Positions 13,501 to 24,446 of a stretch of DNA of 64,000 nucleotides are shown piece after piece. Source of the stretch: Lathyrus oleraceus (lineage: Eukaryota; Streptophyta; Magnoliopsida; Fabales; Fabaceae). The stretch's first letter is position 1. Each line of letters begins with the position of its first letter. The notes under the pieces are model-generated. The model ran no database searches, was not told the DNA's origin, and was given only the letters and a program-made list of their open reading frames with translations. Location: NCBI RefSeq assembly GCF_024323335.1, contig NC_066579.1:239119475-239183474 (forward strand), read 5' to 3'. Both the position numbers and the translations under genes were made by a program.

Positions 13501-13871
13501 TACGGACTTTTCCGTCCTTCTTAGGAACAGGCACAATATTGGCCACCCATTGAGGATATGTAGAAGTCACCAGAAACCCCGCATCAATTTGCTTCTGAAC
13601 TTCCTCTTTGATCTTCACTGCCATATCTGGATGAGTTCTTCTGAGCTTCAGCTTCACTGGCACGCACTCAGGCTTCAAAGGCAGGAAATGTTGCACAATA
13701 TCTGTATCTAGACCCGGCATGTCTTCATATGATCAAGCGAAGATATCTGAATATTCTCGTAGCAACTCAATCAATCTCTCCTTGACATCATCTTCCTCTG
13801 CCTCGAATACAGGGAATTCAAAATTGGGAGATGGCGTTGGATCATTATGTTCAATGGGTTTTAGAATCAAC
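10556..13871 (-). pseudogene. pol: Element A pol exon: RT, RNase H, archaeal-type RNase H, integrase
   Basis: This encodes the enzymes that copy element RNA into DNA and insert it. Numbering from the methionine at 13720, RT motifs are DYRDLN (about 77-82), MDGFSGYNQI (about 111-120), MPFGLKNAGATYQ and the catalytic YVDDM (174-178). A first RNase H follows (DSMGCVLGQ ... YYLSKKF). A second, archaeal-type RNase H starts at MVFDGAVNQYGNG near residue 485; this extra domain is typical of the Tat lineage. Integrase has the zinc-binding H...H...CKYVKKCHKC segment and DDE residues in WGIDMIG, ITDNGS and AVEAAN. The frame is open from the intron acceptor at 13871 except for one TGA at 13735-13733, where element B has TGG. 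Relative to B, roughly 170 bp are missing just upstream of this stop. The stop codon is TAA at 10558-10556. Confidence 0.93.
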
Positions 13872-14141
13872 CTGCATAATGATTTTGGTTAATGAAAAAC
13901 TTAAGAATCTAAACAAGCAAATCATTATGCAGATGAAAAATGTTTGCTTTTATTCTTGTATTTATGGGTTTTTTGTGATCACTGATTTCATGCAAAAAGC
14001 AAAAAGTGAAAACAAATGGAAAACAAATGTTTTAACAATGCATTAATTGAATGAAAACATCATTGTATTAAATGCTGCCAATAGTGTCATCACTTCTCCT
14101 TTTGGCATGGGAGAAGGGTTTTAAACAAAGTGAACAATTAC
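13872..14141 (-). other. Predicted intron between protease and pol in element A
   Basis: The donor GTAAT starts at 14141, overlapping the protease stop codon. The acceptor, in context ATTATGCAG, ends at 13872. Splicing removes 270 nt and puts the last protease codon in frame with pol. Element B has equivalent sites bounding 266 nt, and they also restore frame there. Ogre elements are known for an intron at this place. RNA evidence is absent here. Confidence 0.75.
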
Positions 14142-15919
14142 TCTGATCTATGGATGACCGTAGGAACATCTACAGCGACCCAATTGTGGCAGACACCACC
14201 AGGAATGACGAAATTGTTCAGATCTTCTGCATGCTCTTCCAAGATAGCAGCAACTTCTTCAGGTTGATCAGCATGGATGAATCCTCCACTCTTGAACAGC
14301 CCTTGCTCATTAAACGCCCCAGAACAGTAGCCAATGCCAGCCCGGGATCTATTGTCTTCAAGCTCGATCACCTTCCCTAAACCAGCAACTGCACCATATT
14401 CAATGGCCAGCTTCGCATCTCGGTAGGAAGCGAATGAAGGAGACTTCTTCTCAATTGGTTCATCAATAGATAAAGCTTGGAACGGCGTTCCAACTTCATC
14501 CTCGGCATCAATATATGAGAAAGAAGACAGATGGCTAACCAGGAGAGCCTTTTCTCCCCCTACCACAACCAGTTTCTTGTTCTTGACAAATTTCAGCTTT
14601 TGGTGTAGGGTGGATGTCACGGCGCCAGCCTCGTGAATCCATGGTCTGCCTAAGAGACAGCTATAAGATGGGTGGATATCTATTACCTGGAAGGTAACAT
14701 GGAAATCACTTGGTCCAATTTTGATTGGGAGATCAACTTCCTCAATCACGATCTTGCGCGACCCATCAAATGCTTTCACAACAACACCACTCTGCCTCAT
14801 AGGAGGACCTTGATATGACAACTTGGAGAGTGTGGATTTTGGCAATACATTCAAAGAAGATCCAGTGTCCACCAGCACGTTGGACATGGCATCAGATTTG
14901 CAATTTAGGGAGATGTGTAAAGCCATGTTGTGGTCTCTTCCCTCCTCAGGGAGATCAGCGTCACAAAAACTTAAAGTGTTGCAAGCAGTGATGTTTGCAA
15001 CTATACTATCAAACTGTTCTACGGTGACGTCGTGATCAACATACGCCAGATCCAAAACCTTCTGCAGAGCCTCCCTATGGGGTTCTGAATTCAACAGCAA
15101 AGATAACACGGAAATCTTGGATGGCGTTTGTAGAAGCTGGTCTACAACGTTGTACTCACTCTTTTTGATGAGCTTTAGCATCTCATCACATTCTTCATTC
15201 ACAATGCCACTCGGGCCAACTGAAGAATCAGGAGTCTTTTGTACAGAGGAGGGTTTGGCAACAGGTGCCGGATTCTGAATATTAACAGCTGTCCCAACAG
15301 GACGCTCAACGGTATCAGAAACAACAGGAGCCTTGGGGGTGCAAAGAATACACGACCACTACGGGTCAGTCCGCTCACATCAGCAATGTTGGTTACAGAC
15401 GTTGAAGGCAAAGGAACTTCTACCCCATCTTCTACAGCAACGGGATTGTATCTGAACGGCACAACTCTGTCTGAAGAATAAGGCACAGGGCCTGCAGGCT
15501 TAATGACTAATGAAGGAGAGACCTTCGGCTTGCTGCTATCATATCGGATAACAACAGGCTCGGGTAATTTGAATACCGGTGAAATAACATTCACCTCCGG
15601 CTCATCTTCATCAACATTGTGATTCTGAAGGATCTCAATGGTACCCTCATCCAGCAATTCTTGAAGTTCTCTTCGTACCTGACTGCAACCCAGGCGATTA
15701 ACCGAGCAAATGCGGCATTTGTCGTGGTCATGCTCCACGTGGCTGTATTGACACAGCAACCGATGTAATTCGACCAACGATTGTCTAATATGGCTTACAT
15801 ATTTTACCTTGTACTTCCCAGGGCACCCCTGGACCATATTAACAGATTTCCCATGCGCGGACAATGGGTTCTTGGTAACATTCAGGCCTGAATCTTCAAA
15901 GCTCAGAATTCCACATCTC
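14142..15919 (-). pseudogene. gag-pro: Element A gag C-terminal part and aspartic protease, frameshifted
   Basis: The first segment (15919-about 15340) continues gag from the other side of element G, in the same frame once G and one target copy are removed. It has a cysteine-rich stretch (CRICSVNRLGC) before protease. A one-base loss in the C run at 15335-15339 (element strand) shifts the frame relative to B, which reads through here. The protease lies in the 15202-14138 frame, with the catalytic VLVDTGSSLNVLP motif (D-T-G-S) near residue 112 and a flap and C-terminal LLGRPWIHEAGA motif. Its role is maturation of the Gag-Pol polyprotein. The unspliced frame ends in TAA at 14138. Confidence 0.9.
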
Positions 15920-15924
15920 ATAAG
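15920..15924 (+). repeat. Target-site duplication ATAAG, left of element G
   Basis: ATAAG here equals ATAAG at 24442-24446. Five bases is the usual duplication for Ty3/gypsy integrases. Confidence 0.97.
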
Positions 15925-16506
15925 TGTAACACCCCGATAAAAATAAGATAATTCTTTAAAATAAGTTAATAATATATTTATTAATTTAATTAAATAATTG
16001 GATTATTATTATTGGAATTATTATTATTGGAATATAATGTTGGAATCAGTAAAAAGAGTCCCATTTGGCAAAAAGAGGTTTTCACGTGAAAACAGAGAAA
16101 CGACTCTAAAGTGGAAAAAGGGCAAAGAGCCAGAGAACAAGGGTTGAAGAGAGGAAGAGCTCGAAGCTAAAGGATTGCCGGATTAACTCAGGTAAGGGGG
16201 GTTTATCGTCGTTTAATGGGTATTATGGGTTAACATGTAATGGGTAGTGATAAACCATTGATTTGACTCTGATTAGAATGATTTATACTGAAATTCGTGA
16301 AATATTGGATGAACGAAATATGGGTTATAATTGAAGGAAATTCGTAGGAATTAGATGTAATAAAGTTAGAATTGCGAAATCGAATAGAGTATGATCTGTG
16401 TTAGACAATATGATTGAATGTTGTGTAAAAATTGGAATGTGGAAGGTTGGATCTGAGAATCTCGTAGCAGAGAAAACCATAGCAGGTCTGGAATTCTGGT
16501 TTCTGG

Positions 16507-16742
16507 TCATACGCGTATGGCACTAGGCAATACGCGTATGAGATGGTCTGGTACGCGTATGGCACTAGGCAATACGCGTATGGATGAGGAAGATGATGTT
16601 TTGAACGTGGTTTTGTCTCTGTTGGTACGCGTATGAGGAAGTGGTACGCGTAGCATACGCGTATGAGGCAGACAATACGCGTATGGGATTGGCTGAGAAA
16701 TGGGCCATACGCGTATGGGACTAGGCAATACGCGTATGGGCA
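16507..16742. repeat. Ten-fold ATACGCGTAT palindrome cluster in the LTR of G
   Basis: The core ACGCGT inside CATACGCGTATG or a close variant occurs ten times in about 235 bp, often as the pair 'catacgcgtatggcactaggc'. The full 12-mer is self-complementary. The same cluster is at 23034-23269 in the second LTR. Possible roles are factor binding or RNA folding, neither shown. Confidence 0.9.
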
Positions 16743-17035
16743 GAATTGTGATTTTTCTGAGCTGTTGTTGTGCAGTTTTGGTCATTGCAGCGGGGTGATG
16801 TAATTTAGCTGATGTATGATATAGTAGGGATCATTTCCCGTTGTTTTGAGCAGTGTAGGTATTAGTAGAGTGTGCTAATACGGTGATTTATTATTTAGCA
16901 TGATATGATATGATTCTTTGATAAACATGCTGATGATGTATGATGGTATGCATAATACTGTGAATGTATCTGTTATGTATGCAATTGTGAATGGACTGTT
17001 TATGGCTTAGAGTGTGAGCATATGTCTATTTTGAA

Positions 17036-17231
17036 TTGTTGTTGATGTTTGCATGCTAGGTGATTTAGCATGTATATTATGGCCTTTATGGTGGTAGCTA
17101 ATTCCGATGGTGAGGAATTAGTGAGTGAGTTGTTGTGGATTGTTGTTGATGTTTGCATGCTAGGTGATTAGCGTGCATATCATAGCCCTTGGGGTGGTAG
17201 CTAATTCCCATGGTGAGGAATTAGTGAGTGA
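17036..17231 (+). repeat. Imperfect direct duplication of about 93 bp inside the LTR of G
   Basis: The two copies (17036-17129 and 17140-17231) share the words 'gatgtttgcatgctagg' and 'gaggaattagtgagtgag'. The second copy has a one-base gap and several substitutions. The same pair occurs at 23563-23758 in the other LTR. Confidence 0.85.
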
Positions 17232-17918
17232 GTCACTAGGTCTCAAATGAGTGGGACTAGTGAGCTTGGTAGCCGTATCTGGATTTGATCGGTGAGGTTG
17301 AACTATATGTTCACGAATAGTTGGTACCGCATGCATGGAGTCTCATTGCATAATGTATGTATGGCGTATAATATGAATGGATGTATTCCAATATTATACG
17401 TGTGTTGTGTGTTTATGTTGAGTATGATTATGATATTGAGTTGATGTTGCTGTTGCTGAATGTGTGATCTGATTAGGGTGATGAGATGTGTTAATTTACT
17501 TAGCATTACATGATATTTTATAATGCTTATTATATCGATTGAGGAACTCACCCTTACAACTATGTTTCAGGTAACGAGCAGTGATTGAGTAGAAGCTAGT
17601 CCTTGGAGTCTAGTGTAGTTCCTTAGTGGGTCATGCTCTGGTAGATGTAACATCGGGACGGGATGTTTTACTTGTTTTTCATTGTTGATTGTTGAACAAG
17701 TTTACATGTAATGTGTTACATGTTTTGCATTGTTGTTAGATTTTATCCGCTGCGAATTATGCAAATGTTTTATTTTGATTAAATAAATGAGCATGACAGG
17801 ATATTTTGATGATTGGTGTGAAGTGTCAAGTGTGACACCCTTAATTGCATATCTACTCTGATTTATGTTTTGTTGATTTAATTAAATATTGGGGTATTTT
17901 AGAAGGGTGTTACATTAG

Positions 17919-17930
17919 TGGTATCAGAGC
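17919..17930 (+). promoter_or_regulatory. Primer binding site of element G (tRNA-iMet type)
   Basis: TGGTATCAGAGC lies four bases after the LTR end. It complements the 3' end of plant initiator tRNA-Met, the usual primer for chromoviruses. Confidence 0.9.
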
Positions 17931-18038
17931 ATAGTCGGTTGAGTCGAGTCGTAATTATTCTGTTTCCCTGTACGTGATAGGTGTTGTGCAACCCTATCAG
18001 TACTTATTGTTTTAGCTTGTTGGGTTTTCAGAATAGAG

Positions 18039-21000
18039 ATGGCTGGAAGAGGTAGAGACGATGCTGCGATTGCTGAGGCTCTAGGTATGCTAGCTGGAGT
18101 ACTTGGAGGGAATCCGAATGTTGTGGGAATGGGAGCTGCTCGTCAACTGAGTGAGTTCCAGAAGAATAATCCTCCAATGTTCAAGGGAGCATACGATCCA
18201 GATGGTGCTCAGAAGTGGTTGAAAGAGATTGAGAGGATCTTCCGAGTGACTGAGTGTGCCGATAACCAGAAGGTCAGGTTCGGTACGCATATGCTGTCAG
18301 AGGAAGCAGATGATTGGTGGGTTGCTACCCGCACTGAGTTGGAAGCTGCTGGAAGTACTGAAATCACGTGGGCGGTGTTCAGAGAGAGATTCCTGAGAAA
18401 GTACTTTTCAGAGGATGTCAGAGGAAAGAAAGAGATAGAGTTCTTAGAATTGAAGCAGGGCAACCGGTCTGTTACTGAGTATGCTGCTAAGTTCACAGAG
18501 CTGTCGAAGTATTACACTCCCTATAACGAGGCTACTGGGGAATTTTCAAAATGTGTGAAGTTTGAGAACGGGCTACGTCCCGAGATCAAGCAGGCTATTG
18601 GGTATCAGCGGATCAGAGTGTTTTCTGACTTGGTTGACTGTTGCAGGATTTTTGAACAGGATACCAAGGCCAGAGCGGAGAGCTATCAGCAGAGGGTTGA
18701 TAGGAAAGGCAAGAATCAGAATGATCGTGGGAAACCGTATGCAGCTGGCAAAGGTTTCCAGAGGCAGAGTGGGATGAGGAGACCTAGTGGGGGAGACTCC
18801 AGTGCCCCTGCTAAGTGTTACAGATGTGGTCAGGCGGGACATCGTATCCATGAGTGTACCAGTAATGAGAAGAAGTGTTTTAAGTGTGGAAAAGGTGGTC
18901 ACTTGGCTGCAGAGTGCCGGTTGAAGACTGTGACTTGTTTCAACTGTGGAGAAGTGGGTCATATCAGTCCACAGTGTCCTAAGCCGAAGAAAGAGAACCA
19001 GTCGGGAGGCAAGGTTTTTGCTTTATCGGGTTCTGAGACTTCTGCAGATGATCGTTTGATCCGAGGTACGTGTTATATTAATGGCTTTCCTCTTGTAGCT
19101 ATTATTGACACAGGAGCGACTCATTCCTTTATATCTTTGGATTGTGCTGTGAAACTTGAATTAGAGATATCTGAGATGCATGGTAGTATGGTGATTGATA
19201 CTCCTGCGAAGGGTTCAGTGACTACTACTTCAGTTTGTTTAAATTGTCCTTTGAGTATTTTTGGTAGAGACTTTGGGATGGACCTAGTGTGTCTTCCACT
19301 AGTGCAGATTGATGTTATCCTGGGTATGAACTGGTTGGTGTTTAACCGAGTTTATATCAACTGTTTTGATAAGACTGTGATCTTTCCCGAGATTGAGGAA
19401 GGAAAGAGTTTGTTTCTATCAGCAAGGCAGGTGAATGAGGCAGTAGCAGATGGGGCGGAGTTGTTTATGTTGTTAGCGACTTTGGAGGCGAAAGATAAAC
19501 TGGTGATTTGCGACCTAGCCGTGGTGTGTGATTTTCCTGATGTGTTTCCTGAAGAAGTGAATGAATTACCGCCAGAGCGTGAAGTTGAATTCTCGATTGA
19601 TTTGGTACCTGGTACTAGGCCGATATCGATGGCTCCGTACCGTATGTCTGCTGTTGAGTTAACTGAATTGAAGAGTCAGCTGGAAGATCTGTTGGATAAG
19701 AAATTTATTCGTCCGAGTGTGTCACCGTGGGGTGCACCAGTGTTATTAGTTAAGAAGAAAGAAGGTACTATGAGGTTGTGTGTGGACTACAGGCAACTGA
19801 ATAAAGTGACGATCAAGAATCGGTATCCTTTGCCGAGGATTGATGATTTGATGGATCAGTTGGTTGGTGCGAGTGTGTTCAGCAAAATAGATTTGAGATC
19901 GGGGTATCATCAGATACGTGTGAAAACTGAGGATATTCAGAAGACTGCTTTCAGAACAAGGTATGGACATTATGAGTATTCTGTAATGCCTTTTGGTGTG
20001 ACTAATGCGCCTGGGGTATTTATGGAGTATATGAATAGGATTTTCCATCCGTACCTAGACAAGTTTGTTGTGGTGTTTATTGACGATATTTTGGTGTATT
20101 CGAAATCTGAAAAAGAGCATGCTGAACATTTGAGAGTGGTTTTAGGAGTTCTACGACAAAAGAAGTTATTTGCTAAACTGTCTAAGTGTGAATTTTGGTT
20201 AGAAGAGGTTAGTTTTCTTGGTCATGTGATTTCAAGAGGTGGTGTTGCTGTTGATCCTTCTAAGATAGAAGCAGTATCTAAGTGGGAAGCTCCGAAGTCA
20301 GTTTCTGAGATAAGGAGTTTTCTTGGACTTGCAGGTTATTATAGGAAATTTATTGAGGGATTTTCTAAGTTGGCATTACCGTTGACGATGTTGACTAGAA
20401 AGGGGCAAGCTTTTGTTTGGGACTCAAAATGTGAAGAAGGTTTCCAAGAGTTAAAGAGAAGGTTAACTACTGCTCCTGTTCTGATATTACTGAGTCCGTC
20501 GGAACCATTTGAGGTTTACTGTGATGCTTCATTGTTGGGTTTGGGTGGTGTTTTGATGCAGGATAAGCAGGTTGTAGCTTATGCTTCGAGACAACTGAAG
20601 GTTCATGAGAGGAACTATCCGACACACGATTTAGAGTTGGCAGCAGTGGTATTTGTTCTGAAGTTATGGAGGCATTACTTGTACGGGTCAAGATTTGAGG
20701 TTTTCAGTGACCATAAAAGTTTAAAGTATTTATTTGATCAGAAAGAGCTGAATATGAGACAGAGGAGATGGTTAGAGTTTCTGAAGGATTATGACTTTGG
20801 TTTGAATTACCATCCGGGTAAAGCAAACGTAGTGGCTGATGCATTGAGTCGGAAATCATTGCATATGTCTATGTTAATGGTTAAGGAATTGGATTTAATT
20901 GAGCAGTTTAGAGACTTGAGTTTGGTGTGTGAGAGTACTCACAATAGTGTTAAGTTGGGGATGTTGAAGTTAACGAGTGGTATTCTGGATGAGATTAGAG

Positions 21001-22409
21001 AGGGTCAGAAATCCGATGTGCTTTTGGTTGATAAGTTGACTCTAGTGAATCAAGGTCAAGGTGGTGAATTCAGAGTTGATGAGAATGGTGTTTTGAAATT
21101 TGGTAATCGGGTGTGTATTCCGGATGTTATCGAGCTTAAGAAGAGTATTCTTGAGGAAGGACATCGTAGTGGCTTGAGTATTCATCCTGGGGCTACGAAG
21201 ATGTATCATGATTTGAAAAAGTTATTTTGGTGGCCGGGAATGAAAAGAGAAATTGCGAGTTTTGTTTATTCTTGTTTGACTTGTCAGAAGTCAAAGATTG
21301 AGCATCAGAAGCCGTCTGGGCTAATGCAACCGTTGGTTATTCCAGAGTGGAAGTGGGATAGTATCAGTATGGATTTCGTTTCTGGTTTACCGAGGACAAT
21401 TAAGAATTTTGAAGCTATTTGGGTGATTGTTGACAGATTGACAAAATCGGCTCATTTCATTCCGATCAGAATGGATTATCCGTTAGAGAGATTAGCTGAG
21501 TTGTATATTGAGAAGATTGTAAGTTTGCATGGTATTCCATCGAGTATTGTTTCGGATAGAGATCCTAGATTTACATCGAAGTTCTGGGAAGGTTTGCAGA
21601 GGGCTTTGGGAACTAAGCTGAGATTGAGTTCTGCATATCATCCTCAGACTGATGGTCAGACTGAGAGGACGATTCAGTCACTGGAGGATCTGTTGAGGGC
21701 TTGTGTTTTGGAAAAGGGAGGTGCTTGAGATTGTTATTTACCTTTGATTGAGTTTACCTACAACAATAGTTTTCATTCGAGCATTGGTATGGCACCGTTT
21801 GAAGCTTTGTATGGTAGGAGATGTCGGACACCTTTATGTTGGTATGAGTCCGGTGAGAGTGTTGTGGTTGGACCGGAGATTGTTCAACAAACTACGGAAA
21901 AGATTAAGATGATTCAGGAGAAGATGAGGATTGCTCAGAGTCGTCAGAAGAGTTATCACGACAAGAGGAGGAAGTCACTTGAGTTTCAAGAGGGAGATCA
22001 TGTGTTTCTTCGTGTTACTCCGATAACTGGGGTTGGTCGAGCTTTGAAGTCGAAGAAGTTGACACCTCGATTTATTGGTCCTTATCAGATTTTGGAGAGG
22101 ATAGGGGAGGTAGCCTATCGTATCGCTTTACCGCCGTCACTTGCGAATTTGCATGAGGTTTTTCATGTGTCTCAGTTGAGGAGGTACATTCCTGATCCGT
22201 CGCATGTGGTCCAAGTAGATGATGTACAGGTGAGAGATAACCTGACTGTTGAAACATCACCTATGAGGATCGAGGATCGAGAGTTGAAGCAGTTGCGGGG
22301 TAAAGAGATTGTTTTAGTAAAGGTAGCTTGGGGAGGACCAGCAAGTGGCAATGTGACTTGGGAACTTGAGAGTCAGATGAAGGAGTCTTATCCTGAGTTA
22401 TTCACTTGA
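18039..22409 (+). pseudogene. gag-pol: Element G gag-pol polyprotein with one nonsense codon
   Basis: It is a single 1457-codon frame starting at ATG 18039. Gag carries three CCHC zinc knuckles (about residues 259-312: [27 protein letters not shown]). The protease has [10 protein letters not shown] (about 357). RT has DYRQLN and FIDDILVYS (about 682). RNase H has [12 protein letters not shown] (about 829). Integrase has [11 protein letters not shown], the CLTCQK zinc segment, and DDE residues in SMDFVSG, SDRDPRF and QTERTI. The C-terminus after LHEVFHVSQLRRY has a chromodomain-like tail (VAWGG ... TWELE), which in relatives targets heterochromatin. One TGA at 21726-21728 (codon 1230) stands where relatives have TGG, inside integrase; the frame then continues without shift to TGA 22407-22409. 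The family is chromovirus, most like Tekay/Del. Confidence 0.95.
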
Positions 22410-22438
22410 GGTATGTTTTCGAGGACGAAAACTCTTTT

Positions 22439-22451
22439 AGTGGGGGAGAGT
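22439..22451 (+). promoter_or_regulatory. Polypurine tract of element G
   Basis: AGTGGGGGAGAGT directly precedes the 3' LTR. It would prime plus-strand DNA synthesis. Confidence 0.88.
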
Positions 22452-24441
22452 TGTAACACCCCGATAAAAATAAGATAATTATTTAAAATAAGTTAATAAT
22501 ATATTTATTAATTTAATTAAATAATTGGATTATTATTATTGGAATTATTATTATTGGAATATAATGTTGGAATCAGTAAAAAGAGTCCCATTTGGCAAAA
22601 AGAGGTTTTCACGTGAAAACAGAGAAACGACTCTAAAGTGGAAAAAGGGCAAAGAGCCAGAGAACAAGGGTTGAAGAGAGGAAGAGCTCGAAGCTAAAGG
22701 ATTGCCGGATTAACTCAAGTAAGGGGGGTTTATCGTCGTTTAATGGGTATTATGGGTTAACATGTAATGGGTAGTGATAAACCATTGATTTGACTCTGAT
22801 TAGAATGATGTATACTGAAATTCGTGAAATATTGGATGAACGAAATATGGGTTATAATTGAAGGAAATTCGTAGGAATTAGATGTAATAAAGTTAGAATT
22901 GCGAAATCGAATAGAGTATGATCTGTGTTAGACAATATGATTGAATGTTGTGTAAAAATTGGAATGTGAAAGGTTGGATCTGAGAATCTCGTAGCAGAGA
23001 AAACCATAGCAGATCTGGAATTCTGGTTTCTGGTCATACGCGTATGGCACTAGGCAATACGCGTATGAGATGGTCTGGTACGCGTATGGCACTAGGCAAT
23101 ACGCGTATGGATGAGGAAGATGATGTTTTGAACGTGGTTTTGTCTCTGTTGGTACGCGTATGAGGAAGTGGTACGCGTAGCATACGCGTATGAGGCAGAC
23201 AATACGCGTATGGGATTGGCTGAGAAATGGGCCATACGCGTATGGGACTAGGCAATACGCGTATGGGCAGAATTGTGATTTTTCTGAGCTGTTGTTGTGC
23301 AGTTTTGGTCATTGCAGCGGGGTGATGTAATTTAGCTGATGTATGATATAGTAGGGATCATTTCCCGTTGTTTTGAGCAGTGTAGGTATTAGTAGAGTGT
23401 GCTAATACGGTGATTTATTATTTAGCATGATATGATATGATTCTGTGATAAACATGCTGATGATGTATGATGGTATGCATAATACTGTGAATGTATCTGT
23501 TATGTATGCAATTGTGAATGGACTGTTTATGGCTTAGAGTGTGAGCATATGTCTATTTTGAATTGTTGTTGATGTTTGCATGCTAGGTGATTTAGCATGT
23601 ATATTATGGCCTTTAAGGTGGTAGCTAATTCCCATGGTGAGGAATTAGTGAGTGAGTTGTTGTGGATTGTTGTTGATGTTTGCATGCTAGGTGATTAGCG
23701 TGCATATCATAGCCCTTGGGGTGGTAGCTAATTCCCATGGTGAGGAATTAGTGAGTGAGTCACTAGGTCTCAAATGAGTGGGACTAGTGAGCTTGGTAGC
23801 CGTATCTGGATTTGATCGGTGAGGTTGAACTATATGTTCACGAATAGTCGGTACCGCATGCATGGAGTCTCATTGCATAATGTATGTATGGCGTATAATA
23901 TGAATGGATGTATTCCAATATTATACGTGTGTTGTGTGTTTATGTTGAGTATGACTATGATATTGAGTTGATGTTGCTGTTGCTGAATGTGTGATCTGAT
24001 TAGGGTGATGAGATGTGTTAATTTACTTAGCATTACATGATATTTTATAATGCTTATTATATCGATTGAGGAACTCACCCTTACAACTATGTTTCAGGTA
24101 ACGAGCAGTGATTTAGTAGAAGCTAGTCCTTGGAGTCTAGTGTAGTTCCTTAGTGGGTCATGCTCTGGTAGATGTAACATCGGGACGGGATGTTTTACTT
24201 GTTTTTCATTGTTGATTGTTGAACAAGTTTACATGTAATGTGTTACATGTTTTGCATTGTTGTTAGATTTTATCCGCTGCGAATTATGCAAGTGTTTTAT
24301 TTTGATTAAATAAATGAGCATGACAGGATATTTTGATGATTGGTGTGAAGTGTCAAGTGTGACACCCTTAATTGCATATCTACTCTGATTTATGTTTTGT
24401 TGATTTAATTAAATATTGGGGTATTTTAGAAGGGTGTTACA
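22452..24441 (+). repeat. 3' LTR of element G (1990 bp)
   Basis: It has the same length as the 5' LTR and about 12 substitutions by eye (for example near the starts at 15959/22486, at 17094/23621 and at 17573/24100). No indels were seen. Divergence of about 0.6% means a recent insertion. Confidence 0.97.
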
Positions 24442-24446
24442 ATAAG
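24442..24446 (+). repeat. Target-site duplication ATAAG, right of element G
   Basis: Second copy of the duplication at 15920-15924. The gag frame of element A runs through this site from the right and resumes at 15919 in the same phase. Confidence 0.97.

Larger units (their letters stand above)
15925..17914 (+). repeat. 5' LTR of element G (1990 bp)
   Basis: It begins TGTAACACCCCGATAAAA and ends AGGGTGTTACA, so the termini form a short inverted repeat (TGTAACACC / GGTGTTACA). It matches 22452-24441 with no length difference. Inside are ten ACGCGTA-type palindromes (16507-16742) and a 93-bp imperfect direct repeat (17036-17129 and 17140-17231). Short minus-strand open frames over the palindromes come from the repeat and are not genes. 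Confidence 0.97.
15925..24441 (+). mobile_element. Element G: complete chromovirus-like (Tekay/Del type) Ty3/gypsy retrotransposon
   Basis: The 8517-bp element has two 1990-bp LTRs with TG...CA ends, a tRNA-iMet-type PBS, one gag-pol reading frame, a polypurine tract and a perfect 5-bp target duplication. It inserted into gag of element A in the opposite orientation. LTRs differ at about 12 positions by eye and the polyprotein has a single stop. It is the youngest and innermost layer of the stack. Confidence 0.97.

Noticed and set aside
16507..16785. Minus-strand frame with IRVLP-type repeats in the G LTR
   Set aside because: It is a translation of the ACGCGTAT repeats and has no start context or homologous gene.
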